Shown: piece by piece, positions 18,501 through 26,743 of the stretch
How positions within the stretch are numbered: the stretch's first letter is position 1
Layout: each line of letters begins with the position of its first letter
DNA from: Streptomyces atratus
GTDB taxonomy: Bacteria > Actinomycetota > Actinomycetes > Streptomycetales > Streptomycetaceae
DNA length: 64,000 nt
Reading direction: 5' to 3'
NCBI RefSeq assembly: GCF_900119365.1
Contig: NZ_FPJO01000008.1
Span: forward strand, 186,001-250,000
Notes under the pieces: model-generated
Told to the model about the DNA's origin: nothing
Database searches by the model: none
Seen by the model: only the letters and a program-made list of their open reading frames with translations
Program-made: the position numbers and the translations under genes

Positions 18501-20095
18501 AGGACCTGGCGCGCAGCGGATTCGGGGTCGGCGACTTCCGGCTCCGGGTGCACCGCGTGGATCACTCGCGGCAGCGCAACATCGTCATGAAGGCGCGCCT
18601 TCCGCTGCACCGGCTGAAGGGCCCCGGCCGGATCGCCGGCTACCCCTACATGCTGACCATCGGGGGCCAGGACGCGCTGCACCTGCGCCTCGTCGACCGG
18701 AAGGCCGGCGCGCGGGCGAAGCACCTGCTGTGGCGGATGTCCCGTGAGATCCGCATTCTCAAGACCCGCAACCCGGGCTGGCGGATGCGTCTCGCCTACT
18801 GGCTCGTCCATCCGTTCCTCGACCGCCGTGAGATCTGGCTCATCGGCGAACGGTCGGACACGGCCCAGGACAACTCGTACCACTTCTTCAAGTGGATGCG
18901 GACGCACCGCAAGCGGCGCAAGGCGTACTACGTCATCGACGGGAACTCGCCCGACTACAAGAAGGTCGCCGCCTACGGCAGGGTGATCAAGCTCGGTTCC
19001 TTCAAGCACCGGATGTATCTGCTGCATGCGACCAAGCTGATCGGCTCGTACGACTCCGAGTCGTATCTGTTGCCCGAGGGCTACCGGAAGGTGCTCTTCC
19101 TGCACCGGTTCGGTGAGCTGCTGAAGTACCAGCGGGTCTTCCTGCAGCACGGAATCATCTACAACGACGTGACCTCGGGTGTGGACCAGCGGATCACCAG
19201 TTACGACATGATCGTGACCACGGGCCGTCAGGAGCGCGCCTACCTGGCGCGCGAGGCCGGCTTCGGCGACCGCGCGGTGCTGGCGGGCCTGCCCAGGTTC
19301 GACGCGCTGCGGCGCGAGCCGGGGCGGCGTCCGCGCATTCTGCTCATGCCGACCTGGCGGCAGTGGATCGTCACGGCCTCGTACAAGAAGTCCGCGGGTC
19401 CGGCCAAGACGGCCTTCACCCAGTCCGAGTACTTCCGGTTCTACCGGTCGCTGCTCTCCGACCGGCGGCTCGCCGCGGCCCTGGAACACTTCGGCGTCGA
19501 CCTGGAGTTCTTCCCGCACTACGAGATCCGGCCCTACCTGCACAACTTCCGGATCGATTCCCCCGCGATCGAGGTCGCCGACCCCGGGACGCGCAATGTC
19601 CAGGAAGCCATGAAGGAGTGCTCCCTCATGGTCACGGACTACTCGTCCGTCTTCTTCGACGTGGCCTACATGGGGATCCCGCTCGTCCATGTGCCCTTCG
19701 ACGAGGAGGACTTCTACGGACGCCACTACAAGCGGGGCTACTTCAATCTGACGGAACACGGCTTCGGCCCGGTCTGCCGTACGGTCGACCAGGCCGTCGA
19801 CGAGATCATCGCCTCGATGGCCGGGAACTTCACCGTCGAGAGCCCCTACCGCGAGCGCGCGGAACAGTTCTTCGCGCACCGCGGCGCGGGCAACTGCGAG
19901 CGTGTCTACGAGGCGATCGACGCCCTGGGCACGGCGAGCGCCGCCGATCTCGGCCCCTCGGGACCTGTCGCCGCGCTGCCCGCCACCCGCGTGCACCCGG
20001 GCGACAGCACACGGAGCCCGCAGGACGCCGGCCGGACGGCCGTGCCCGCGGCGGGCCGGGGGACGTACGAGGGCGGGTGGAACCGTGCTGTCTGA
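15542..20095 (+). CDS. GT2-GT2-TagF trifunctional fusion: glycosyltransferase and CDP-glycerol glycerophosphotransferase
   Basis: A 1517-residue protein with three catalytic-looking domains. GT2 domain one (about 9-250) has VVIPAYNA, VVDDASTDNT and FLDADD. GT2 domain two (about 555-800) has VVVPCYNVAKYLDDC, VDDGATDETP and FLDSDD. The C-terminal domain (about 1095-1470) is TagF/TarB type, with IWLIGERSDTAQDN, FLQHGI near 1200 and the family motif TDYSSVFFD near 1366, which binds CDP-polyol. Between them are beta-rich linkers (about 380-500 and 880-1060). Such enzymes polymerise glycerol- or other polyol-phosphate chains and decorate them with sugars on the cytosolic membrane face. Both DxD motifs and the TagF core look intact. 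It is co-translated with the CDP-alcohol enzyme and overlaps the SGNH gene. Confidence 0.9.
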   Translation: MNHEQDTPDVWVTVVIPAYNAATTVGKALQSAVNQTYELVEVLVVDDASTDNTLDVVKNFAGNNHRVRVLRRPTNSGGVGAPRNLGIAQAAGRYVMFLDADDELPPRACELLLAGALESGSDITAGKAVRVNRATGESEGWAPEVYALARTVPGLVEFPLMLADPIAAAKLYRVDFLRAGGVWFPEGVFYEDTYFSTVAGCLADGITIITDPVYRWMWEPEGGSITGRTGELRSINDRVAVHRATDAFLLDRGLWQLKVRKDSKFLAHDLRLYMRALAEGDPEFQQGFAEIASNYLFSLSDEAFELCDPVDRVRAYLVMYQEIEAALTTLDYVQRKSVLSSFLVEEDGRVYWSGDHLHLPDARRMLDVTELGLSAAKLAQEPLFAQLDEWSVADGKLRFEGRLVNRFGRIEPGHDLKLTLAVRNRHTKKDVTVPIDGIEVDERFVDFRGTADLPSVLGDEFSESTVWNVSVVVEWNRARSRSPLNVRDVELSGLTFFANGEELEGYRTISGNLALRAATAGRRTFESAQNDPDAPWMWWRDRLHPPISRLDHPFEMAVVVPCYNVAKYLDDCLGSIAAQEGFAATQVILVDDGATDETPQILDNFAQYYANVTVVHQTNGGLGNARNNGLDRVTAPYVTFLDSDDILGERALSHMLQAAWRDGSELVVGDLVNFPDRPYGPWKQYFGQGDRLIDDFASVPDLIFSGSACNKLFSTQLLRRLGVRFGEGVHFEDSWVTLPSMLRANAISLVDRPVYYYRGRPDGSSIMDSLWSKPANYRDHLRLNHFLLDYTATERADVRHMFQRYVTRTYKGFLCNARNVMGRTQLEEMFPDICRHYAQIPDEVILEYATNPAQQLDHYAAKSGNFELFCNPEPALENAPLALEIDDDGFHRTFPGGARNTRTARVNDPNVVVESVRTRGDVLVVEGCLAFPGMNISGPMENPLEFVYQTAHAKIVVPLCQVARRDLWNTRNGRDLYAGWYAEIPVKDLARSGFGVGDFRLRVHRVDHSRQRNIVMKARLPLHRLKGPGRIAGYPYMLTIGGQDALHLRLVDRKAGARAKHLLWRMSREIRILKTRNPGWRMRLAYWLVHPFLDRREIWLIGERSDTAQDNSYHFFKWMRTHRKRRKAYYVIDGNSPDYKKVAAYGRVIKLGSFKHRMYLLHATKLIGSYDSESYLLPEGYRKVLFLHRFGELLKYQRVFLQHGIIYNDVTSGVDQRITSYDMIVTTGRQERAYLAREAGFGDRAVLAGLPRFDALRREPGRRPRILLMPTWRQWIVTASYKKSAGPAKTAFTQSEYFRFYRSLLSDRRLAAALEHFGVDLEFFPHYEIRPYLHNFRIDSPAIEVADPGTRNVQEAMKECSLMVTDYSSVFFDVAYMGIPLVHVPFDEEDFYGRHYKRGYFNLTEHGFGPVCRTVDQAVDEIIASMAGNFTVESPYRERAEQFFAHRGAGNCERVYEAIDALGTASAADLGPSGPVAALPATRVHPGDSTRSPQDAGRTAVPAAGRGTYEGGWNRAV

Positions 20096-20888
20096 CTGGA
20101 ATCCCGAGCAGGGCAGGCCCCGCCGGATCTTCCTCGCGGGCGACTCCGCCGCGGTGACGCGGGAGGCGAGCAAGGCACCCATGACGGGCTGGGGCCAGGT
20201 GCTCCACTTCTTCCTCGGCTCGCAGGAGGTGGAGATCGTCAACTGCGCGCGGGCCGGAGCGAGTGCCCGCACGTTCAGTGAGCGGGGCAGGCTCGACTGG
20301 ATCCTCCAGCACATCCGCCCCGGGGACTATCTGTTCACCTCCTTCGGCATCAACGACGCCAAACCGGAGGAGTGGCTCCGCACGGAGGCGTACGGCGACT
20401 TCCCCCACCACCTGCGGAAGTTCGTCGACGGCGCGCGCGAACGCAATGCCCACCCGGTGCTGATCAGCCCGCCGGAACGGGACACCCACGATGTGCACGG
20501 CAACATGCCGAGGAGCATCACGGAGTACCCGATGGCGATGCGCGACCTCGCGGCCGAGTGCAGCGTTGCGTACATCGATCTCTACGAGCAGAGCCACGGC
20601 TGGTGGGAGGGACTGGGGCCGGAGGGCGTACGTCCCTTCTTCATCCACCTCGAACCGCAGGAGCACCCGAACTATCCGGAGGGTTTCCACGACCCCGGTC
20701 ACATGACGCCGGAGGGGGCCATCGCGTGCGCACGCTATGTCGCCTACGCGCTGGTGGAACAGCGGATCGTGCCACCGCACTGGGCCATCAACCTCGACCG
20801 TGCGGACTTTCCCCCGGAATGGGTGACCTGGCTCGACGAGGAGACACACACCGAGCTGACCAGGTCACGCACACTGGGCTCGAACTGA
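20085..20888 (+). CDS. SGNH/GDSL hydrolase, rhamnogalacturonan acetylesterase-like
   Basis: Probable O-acetyl esterase of 267 residues. Block I is IFLAGDSAA (nucleophile Ser in GDS), block III GINDA in FTSFGIND, and block V DPGHMTPEGA supplies the Asp and His; the layout follows the RGAE branch. No signal peptide is visible, so it would act in the cytosol unless exported with a partner. GTG 20085 overlaps the end of the preceding gene by 11 bases and places the catalytic motif near the N-terminus as expected. In this operon it could remove acetyl groups from polymer precursors; the substrate is inferred. Confidence 0.85.
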   Translation: MLSDWNPEQGRPRRIFLAGDSAAVTREASKAPMTGWGQVLHFFLGSQEVEIVNCARAGASARTFSERGRLDWILQHIRPGDYLFTSFGINDAKPEEWLRTEAYGDFPHHLRKFVDGARERNAHPVLISPPERDTHDVHGNMPRSITEYPMAMRDLAAECSVAYIDLYEQSHGWWEGLGPEGVRPFFIHLEPQEHPNYPEGFHDPGHMTPEGAIACARYVAYALVEQRIVPPHWAINLDRADFPPEWVTWLDEETHTELTRSRTLGSN

Positions 20889-20901
20889 GAGTCGGACGAT
20901 C

Positions 20902-21645
20902 ATGAGTACCTTCACCCTCACCGGAATGCGCAGCGTCCAGCAGGACAACCCTTCGATCGTGGCGCACATGGAGCTCCGGTCCACCGCGGACCCCCGGCTG
21001 CCCGTCGAGCCGGGCCGGCAGATCGACTTCGAGTGGATCCTCACCCCGCAGGGCGACGGCACCCGCTACTACGGCTACCTCATGGCCGACTCGTTCGACT
21101 CGGTCGCCACCATCGAGAACATGGCCGGAATGAGCCTGCTGCCCTCGGGCGACCGGTACGCGACATCGACGGGCCCAGGGGCCGAGCGCATCGCCAGGTT
21201 CACGCTCCGGGTGAACAGGCACGTCGCGCCCGACGCCTTCCTCGTCCCCGTCCTTCGCGCGGGCATCATCGCCGATGGCGGAAAGGGCCTCACCTCCACC
21301 ACGTTCTCCCTGAAGAACCATGGATTCCGGATCGCCTCGCTGCCTCCGCAGGGGCGGAGCATGACGGTGGTGCCCGGACACCGCGGAGTGCTGAGCGGTC
21401 TCACCGCCGGGATGGGCGAGGACGTCCGGCTGGTCGGTGTCGGACCCGCCCGGCACGGGGTGACGAGTGTCGAGGTGGACGGTGCGGTGACGTACCACCC
21501 GTTCTCCGGTCATCTGGGCTACGACTGGTTCGACTATGTGCTCGACGCCGGAGGCGGCCGCCTGGTCTCCGGCCGGGTGACGGTCCATGTCGGAGACCTC
21601 GGCGCGACACCCGGAGTGCTCGGAGGCTGGGCACCGGGAACATGA
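20902..21645 (+). CDS. Beta-rich hypothetical protein in the glycopolymer operon
   Basis: I do not recognise a characterised family. The 247-residue product has no signal peptide or membrane segment, few cysteines, and alternating beta-like segments ending in a domain (GYDWFDYVLDAGGGRLVSGRVTVHVGDLG) that reads like a cadherin/Ig-type repeat. It sits 13 bases after the SGNH gene and its stop overlaps the next start (ATGA), so it is surely part of the operon. A structural or carbohydrate-binding role is possible but unproven. Confidence 0.7.
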   Translation: MSTFTLTGMRSVQQDNPSIVAHMELRSTADPRLPVEPGRQIDFEWILTPQGDGTRYYGYLMADSFDSVATIENMAGMSLLPSGDRYATSTGPGAERIARFTLRVNRHVAPDAFLVPVLRAGIIADGGKGLTSTTFSLKNHGFRIASLPPQGRSMTVVPGHRGVLSGLTAGMGEDVRLVGVGPARHGVTSVEVDGAVTYHPFSGHLGYDWFDYVLDAGGGRLVSGRVTVHVGDLGATPGVLGGWAPGT

Positions 21646-22946
21646 GGCCGTACCGGGGACGCCTCGTGCGGTGGTGCGCGGCCCTGCTGGCCATGGCGGC
21701 CACGGCCACCGGCTGCACCGGGCACGCTCCCGCCGGGGGCGACGACCTGCCGCGCCCGTCCCGGTCCGCGTCGGCCGGGGCGTGCGGGCGGAGCCTGCCG
21801 TGCGGGGTGGGGGAGGAGTGGATCACCCGCCGGCTGGCGGACGGAGCGCGGGTCTCCATCGGCGTGGTGACCGTCCGCCCGTCCGCCCGTGTCACGGTGA
21901 GGCCGGTCGTCGGCGACCATCTCGCGACCACCGAGACCGTGCGCCGGACGGCGCGGCACGAACGGGCCGTGGCCGCGGTGAACGGCTCCTTCTTCGACAC
22001 TGCCGGCTCCCCGGTCTTCAGCGGCTATCCAGGAGACCCGCTGGGCATTCTGGTGGTCGACGGCCGGCTGCTCAGCGAGGCGGCGAACGGCCGGACCGCG
22101 CTGATCCTGCCCGGTCCCGGAGGCCGGCCCCGCATCGGCGAAGTGCGTTCCGGGATGTGGCTGACCGCACCGGACGGGGCGGTGCGTGAACTGGACGGGG
22201 TCGACCGGGTGCCGGGCAGAATCGTCGGCTGCGGGGGCGCCGGTGGGGACCGGCCGGCCGGTACGGGGCTGCCGGAGCAGCGGCCCCGGCACAACCAACT
22301 CTGCCTGGACGACAGCGAGATCGTCGCCTTCACACCTGACTGGGGCGCACATTCACCCCCCGGCGCACCCGGCAGCGTGGAGGCCGTGCTCGACCAGGAC
22401 CGGCGGGTGACGGAGCTCCGCAGCCCCGCCGGCGGCGAGATCCCGCGAACCGGCTCCACCCTCACCGGGATCGGGGAGGGCGCCGACTGGCTGCGGGAGC
22501 ACGCCCGTCAGGGACCTCCGTTCGTCCGGCGGACGAACGTGACGGACGGGAGCGGACGGAGCATCCTCACGCCGGGAGTTTCGGTACTGGGCGCGGGCCC
22601 CGCGCTGCTGCGCGGCGGGGAGACATGGATCAACGACGCGGCCAACGGCTTCACCGGCGACACGTCGACCGAGCGCCAGCCCCGCACGGTCGCCGCCGTC
22701 AAGGCGGACGGCACGCTCCTCCTCGCGGTCTTCGACGGCCGCAGCCCCGCCAGCGCGGGCGTCACCCTGCGGGAAGCGGCGGAGATCCTGCGCTCCCTGG
22801 GAGCACGGGACGCCATCAACCTCGACGGCGGAGGATCCAGCACGATGGTGGTGAACGGACGGCTCCGCAACCGGCCCAGGAGCGCGGAGGGAGCACCGGT
22901 GCGGGAACGCGCGGTGGCCGATGCGCTGGTCGTCGTGGCGCGCTGA
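21642..22946 (+). CDS. NAGPA-type phosphodiester glycosidase lipoprotein
   Basis: Predicted to hydrolyse a sugar-1-phosphodiester, as the mammalian uncovering enzyme removes GlcNAc from GlcNAc-phospho-mannose. The 434-residue protein has a signal peptide ending in a lipobox-like ATGC near residue 25, so it would be anchored outside the membrane. The catalytic domain shows the family hallmarks NGSFFD, RQPRTVAAV, INLDGGGSSTMVVNG and the terminal RAVADALVVV. Start ATG 21642 overlaps the previous stop. Last gene of the operon; a strong terminator follows. It may trim or remodel phosphodiester-linked sugars of the surface polymer made by the upstream enzymes; this role is inference. Confidence 0.9.
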   Translation: MRPYRGRLVRWCAALLAMAATATGCTGHAPAGGDDLPRPSRSASAGACGRSLPCGVGEEWITRRLADGARVSIGVVTVRPSARVTVRPVVGDHLATTETVRRTARHERAVAAVNGSFFDTAGSPVFSGYPGDPLGILVVDGRLLSEAANGRTALILPGPGGRPRIGEVRSGMWLTAPDGAVRELDGVDRVPGRIVGCGGAGGDRPAGTGLPEQRPRHNQLCLDDSEIVAFTPDWGAHSPPGAPGSVEAVLDQDRRVTELRSPAGGEIPRTGSTLTGIGEGADWLREHARQGPPFVRRTNVTDGSGRSILTPGVSVLGAGPALLRGGETWINDAANGFTGDTSTERQPRTVAAVKADGTLLLAVFDGRSPASAGVTLREAAEILRSLGARDAINLDGGGSSTMVVNGRLRNRPRSAEGAPVRERAVADALVVVAR

Positions 22947-23014
22947 CGTGCACATGTGACATGACACATCACGGGCGTACGCGGACCCGTGCGTACCCGG
23001 CTTCGCCCCACGCG

Positions 23015-23052
23015 GAACGGGCCGTACGGAGAGGTCTCCGTACGGCCCGTTC
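23015..23052. terminator. Bidirectional terminator after NAGPA gene and fadB
   Basis: A perfect 18-bp inverted repeat (23015-23032 with 23035-23052) lies between two convergent stop codons. Confidence 0.9.
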
Positions 23053-23069
23053 GGTGCGGCCGGTCGGTG

Positions 23070-25199
23070 TTACGCCGGAACGCTCGCCACGCCCTGGGCG
23101 AGGAACTTCTTGCCGTTCACCCGCTCCGAGACGCCCTCACGGTCCAGGTACGGCGTGATGCCGCCCAGGTGGAAGGGCCAGCCCGCGCCGGTGATCAGGC
23201 ACAGGTCGATGTCCTGGGCCTCGGCGACGACGCCCTCGTCCAGCATCAGACCGATCTCCTGCGCCACCGCGTCCAGGACCCGGTCGCGGACCTGCTCCTC
23301 GGACAGGACGACATCGCCCTGCTTGAGAAGGGCGGCGACCTCCGGGTCCAGCTCCGGCTTGCCGGAGTCGTAGACGTAGAAGCCGCGCTTGCCGGCCTTG
23401 ACGACCGCCGCGAGGTTCTCGGAGACGGTGAACCGGTCCGGGAAGGCGCGGTTCAGGGTCTCGGAGACATGCAGACCGATGGCCGGGCCGACCAGCTCCA
23501 GCAGCACCAGCGGGGACATCGGCAGGCCGAGCGGCTCGATGGCCTTCTCGGCGACCTCGACCGGGGTGCCCTCGTCGATGACGTTCTGGATCTCGCCCAT
23601 GAAGCGGGTGAGGATGCGGTTGACGACGAACGCCGGGGCGTCCTTCACCAGCACGGCGGTCTTCTTCAGCTTCCGCGCCACACCGAACGCCGTGGCCAGC
23701 GAGGCGTCGTCGGTCTGCTCGCCGCGGACGATCTCCAGCAGCGGCAGGATCGCGACCGGGTTGAAGAAGTGGAAGCCGACGACCCGCTCGGGGTGCTTCA
23801 GCTTCGACGCCATCTCGGTGACCGAGAGGGACGAGGTGTTGGTGGCGAGGATGGCGTGCGCCGGGGCGACCGCCTCGACCTCCGCGAACACCTGCTGCTT
23901 GACGCCGATCTCCTCGAAGACGGCCTCGATGATGAAGTCGGCGTCGGAGAAGCCCTCCGCCTTGTCCAGCACACCGGAGACCAGGGCCTTCAGACGGTTG
24001 GCCTTGTCCTGGTTGATGCGGCCCTTGCCGAGCAGCTTCTCGATCTCGGCGTGGACGTAGCCCACACCCTTGTCGACACGCTCCTGGTCGATGTCGGTCA
24101 GCACGACCGGCACCTCCAGGCGGCGCAGGAACAGCAGCGCCAGCTGCGAGGCCATCAGACCGGCACCGACGACGCCGACCTTGGTGACCGGGCGGGCCAG
24201 GTTCTTGTCCGGAGCACCGGCCGGGCGCTTGGCGCGCTTCTGGACCAGATTGAAGGAGTAGATCCCGGAGCGCAGCTCGCCGCCCATGATCAGGTCCGCC
24301 AGGGCCTGGTCCTCGGCGTCGAACCCGGCGCCCAGGTCGCCGTTCTTCGCCGCGGCGATGATCTCCAGCGCGCGGTAGGCGGCCGGGGCGGCGCCGTGCA
24401 CCTTGGAGTCGGCGATGGCCTTGCCCCGCGCGACGGCCTGGTCCCAGGCCTCACCGCGGTCGACCTCGGGACGCTCCACCACGACCGTGCCGTTCAGCAC
24501 GTTCGCGGTCCAGATCAGCGACTGCTCCAGGAAGTCCGCGCCGTCGAAGAGCGCGTCCGCGATCCCGAGCTCGAAGACCTGCTTGCCCTTGAGCTGACGG
24601 TTCTGGTTCAGCGAGTTCTCGATGATGACCGAGACCGCGCGGTCGGCACCGATCAGGTTGGGAAGCAGCGCGCAGCCGCCCCAGCCCGGGACCAGACCGA
24701 GGAAGACCTCGGGCAGCGAGAAGGCGGGCAGCGCCCTGGAGACGGTGCGGTAGGAGCAGTGCAGACCGACCTCGACACCGCCGCCCATCGCCGCGCCGTT
24801 GTAGTACGCGAACGTCGGGACCGCGAGACCGGAGAGGCGCCGGAAGACGTCGTGGCCGCCCTTGCCGATGGCCAGTGCGTCGTCGTGGTTCTTCAGCAGC
24901 TCGACGCCCTTGAGGTCGGCGCCGACCGCGAAGATGAACGGCTTTCCGGTGATGCCGACACCGGTGATCGCACCCTCGGCGGCCTCCCTCTCGACCTGGT
25001 CGACGGCGGCGTCGAGATTCGCCAGCGACTGCGGTCCGAAGGTGGTCGGCTTGGTGTGGTCCAGGCCGTTGTCCAGCGTGATGAGGGCGAAGCGGCCCGC
25101 ACCGGCCGGAAGGTCCAGGTGGCGTACGTGCGCCTGGGTGACGACCTCACCGGGGAACAGCTCGGCCGCACCCTTCAGAAGCTCTGTGGTGGAGCTCAC
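23070..25199 (-). CDS. fadB: Fatty-acid oxidation alpha subunit: enoyl-CoA hydratase / 3-hydroxyacyl-CoA dehydrogenase
   Basis: Bifunctional beta-oxidation enzyme of 709 residues. The N-terminal crotonase domain holds the CoA oxyanion segments (KPFIFAVGADLKGVE and GAAMGGGVEVGLHCSY). The dehydrogenase half begins at VGVVGAGLMASQLALLFL (NAD-binding) and includes HFFNPVAILPLLEIV. GTG 25199 overlaps the thiolase stop by 4 bases (GTGA), so the two are coupled; a longer frame upstream is discarded. It works with the preceding thiolase to shorten acyl-CoAs in the cytosol. Confidence 0.95.
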   Translation of the reverse strand: MSSTTELLKGAAELFPGEVVTQAHVRHLDLPAGAGRFALITLDNGLDHTKPTTFGPQSLANLDAAVDQVEREAAEGAITGVGITGKPFIFAVGADLKGVELLKNHDDALAIGKGGHDVFRRLSGLAVPTFAYYNGAAMGGGVEVGLHCSYRTVSRALPAFSLPEVFLGLVPGWGGCALLPNLIGADRAVSVIIENSLNQNRQLKGKQVFELGIADALFDGADFLEQSLIWTANVLNGTVVVERPEVDRGEAWDQAVARGKAIADSKVHGAAPAAYRALEIIAAAKNGDLGAGFDAEDQALADLIMGGELRSGIYSFNLVQKRAKRPAGAPDKNLARPVTKVGVVGAGLMASQLALLFLRRLEVPVVLTDIDQERVDKGVGYVHAEIEKLLGKGRINQDKANRLKALVSGVLDKAEGFSDADFIIEAVFEEIGVKQQVFAEVEAVAPAHAILATNTSSLSVTEMASKLKHPERVVGFHFFNPVAILPLLEIVRGEQTDDASLATAFGVARKLKKTAVLVKDAPAFVVNRILTRFMGEIQNVIDEGTPVEVAEKAIEPLGLPMSPLVLLELVGPAIGLHVSETLNRAFPDRFTVSENLAAVVKAGKRGFYVYDSGKPELDPEVAALLKQGDVVLSEEQVRDRVLDAVAQEIGLMLDEGVVAEAQDIDLCLITGAGWPFHLGGITPYLDREGVSERVNGKKFLAQGVASVPA

Positions 25200-26440
25200 T
25201 TGTTGCCTCCGTCGAAGTTCGGGTTCTCCCAGACGACCGTGGCGCCCATGCCGAAGCCGACGCACATCGTCGTCAGGCCGTAGCGGACCTCCGGCTGCTC
25301 CTCGAACTGGCGGGCCAGCTGCGTCATCAGACGCACACCGGAGGAGGCCAGCGGGTGACCGTAGGCGATGGCGCCGCCGTACTGGTTGACGCGCGCGTCG
25401 TCGTCGGCGATGCCGTAGTGGTCGAGGAAGGCGAGCACCTGCACGGCGAACGCCTCGTTGATCTCGAACAGACCGATGTCGTCGATGGTCAGACCGGCCT
25501 TGGCCAGGGCCTTCTCGGTCGACGGGATCGGACCGTAGCCCATGACCTCCGGCTCGACGCCCGCGAAGGCGTACGAGACCAGGCGCATCTTGACCGGGAG
25601 GCCCAGCTCACGGGCGACGTCCTCGGCGGCGAGCAGGGAGGCGGTGGCGCCGTCGTTGAGACCGGCGGCGTTACCGGCGGTGACCCGGCCGTGGGCACGG
25701 AACGGGGTCTTCAGACCGGCGAGCGACTCCAGGGTCGTACCCGGGCGCATCGGCTCGTCGGCGGTGACCAGGCCCCAGCCGGTCTCGCCGGCCGAGCCCG
25801 CGGTGGAGCCGCCATCGGCTGCAGCGGTGCGGCGCACCGAGATCGGCACCAGGTCCTGCTGGATCTTGCCGTTGGCGTACGCCTTGGCGGCCTTCTCCTG
25901 CGAGCGGACCGCGTACTCGTCGGCGCGGACCTTGGTGATCTGCGGGTACCGGTCGTGCAGGTTCTCCGCGGTCATGCCCATGAACAGGGCGGACTCGTCG
26001 ACCAGCTTCTCCGAGACGAAGCGCGGGTTCGGGTCCACGCCCTCGCCCATGGGGTGGCGGCCCATGTGCTCGACACCACCGGCGACGACGACGTCGTACG
26101 CGCCGAAGGCGATGGAGCCGGCCGTCGAGGTGACGGCGGTCAGGGCGCCCGCGCACATGCGGTCGATGGAGTAACCGGGGACGGACTGCGGCAGCCCGGC
26201 CAGGATTCCGGCGGTACGGCCCAGCGTCAGGCCCTGGTCGCCGATCTGCGTGGTCGCGGCGATGGCGACCTCGTCGATCCGCGCGGGGTCCAGGTCCGGG
26301 TTGCGGCGCAGCAGCTCCCGGATGGCCTTCACGACGAGATCGTCGGCGCGGGTCTCGTGGTAGATGCCCTTCGGGCCCGCTTTGCCGAACGGGGTGCGGA
26401 CGCCGTCGACGAAGACGACGTCCCGGATGGTACGAGGCAC
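25196..26440 (-). CDS. fadA: Acetyl-CoA C-acyltransferase (thiolase, beta-oxidation beta subunit)
   Basis: Thiolase of 414 residues that cleaves 3-ketoacyl-CoA with CoA. All catalytic residues are visible: nucleophile Cys in DRMCAGALTAV (near residue 96), His in AIAYGHPLASSG and the second Cys in TMCVGFGMG. GTG 26440 has GGAGGAG about eight bases upstream. First gene of the fadA-fadB operon. Confidence 0.96.
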   Translation of the reverse strand: MPRTIRDVVFVDGVRTPFGKAGPKGIYHETRADDLVVKAIRELLRRNPDLDPARIDEVAIAATTQIGDQGLTLGRTAGILAGLPQSVPGYSIDRMCAGALTAVTSTAGSIAFGAYDVVVAGGVEHMGRHPMGEGVDPNPRFVSEKLVDESALFMGMTAENLHDRYPQITKVRADEYAVRSQEKAAKAYANGKIQQDLVPISVRRTAAADGGSTAGSAGETGWGLVTADEPMRPGTTLESLAGLKTPFRAHGRVTAGNAAGLNDGATASLLAAEDVARELGLPVKMRLVSYAFAGVEPEVMGYGPIPSTEKALAKAGLTIDDIGLFEINEAFAVQVLAFLDHYGIADDDARVNQYGGAIAYGHPLASSGVRLMTQLARQFEEQPEVRYGLTTMCVGFGMGATVVWENPNFDGGNK

Positions 26441-26743
26441 GGTGGCTCTCCTCCAGGGTGCGGGATGGCACTGCTGCGCGGCACGCCCGGAAGCGAGCCG
26501 CCACCATCATGCTACTTGCGGGTAACCAGACTGCCCACCCCCCACGGCGGGAGCGGCGAAGGTCACATGCGGTCGGGTCCGGTGCGCGGGCCCTTCCGCC
26601 CCGGACGTCGGCATCGGCGCGCGGCGGCCCGGCCCCGAAAACGCCATCGCCGGACGGGCTGTAATCAGCCCGTCCGGCGATCGGGAACACCACATGGCCA
26701 CCGGCCGCACAACCTGGCGCGATTGCGCCCCCGTCGGAGCCCC
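26441..26743. other. Intergenic region: fadA promoter side and rnd terminator
   Basis: No gene is seen in these 303 bases. At 26646-26681 a perfect 16-bp stem (26646-26661 with 26666-26681, loop TAAT) forms the terminator of the minus-strand RNase D gene that ends at 26744 or, in the other sense, an insulator before fadA. Between 26513 and 26524 TACTTGCGGGTA is an imperfect dyad about 75 bases upstream of fadA and could be a TetR-type operator; this is only suggestive. Confidence 0.6.

Noticed and set aside
15491..20314. A 1607-codon antisense reading frame opposite the GT2-GT2-TagF gene
   Set aside because: No family motif, no SD, and a composition typical of the reverse strand of GC-rich coding DNA; the forward frame has clear domains.
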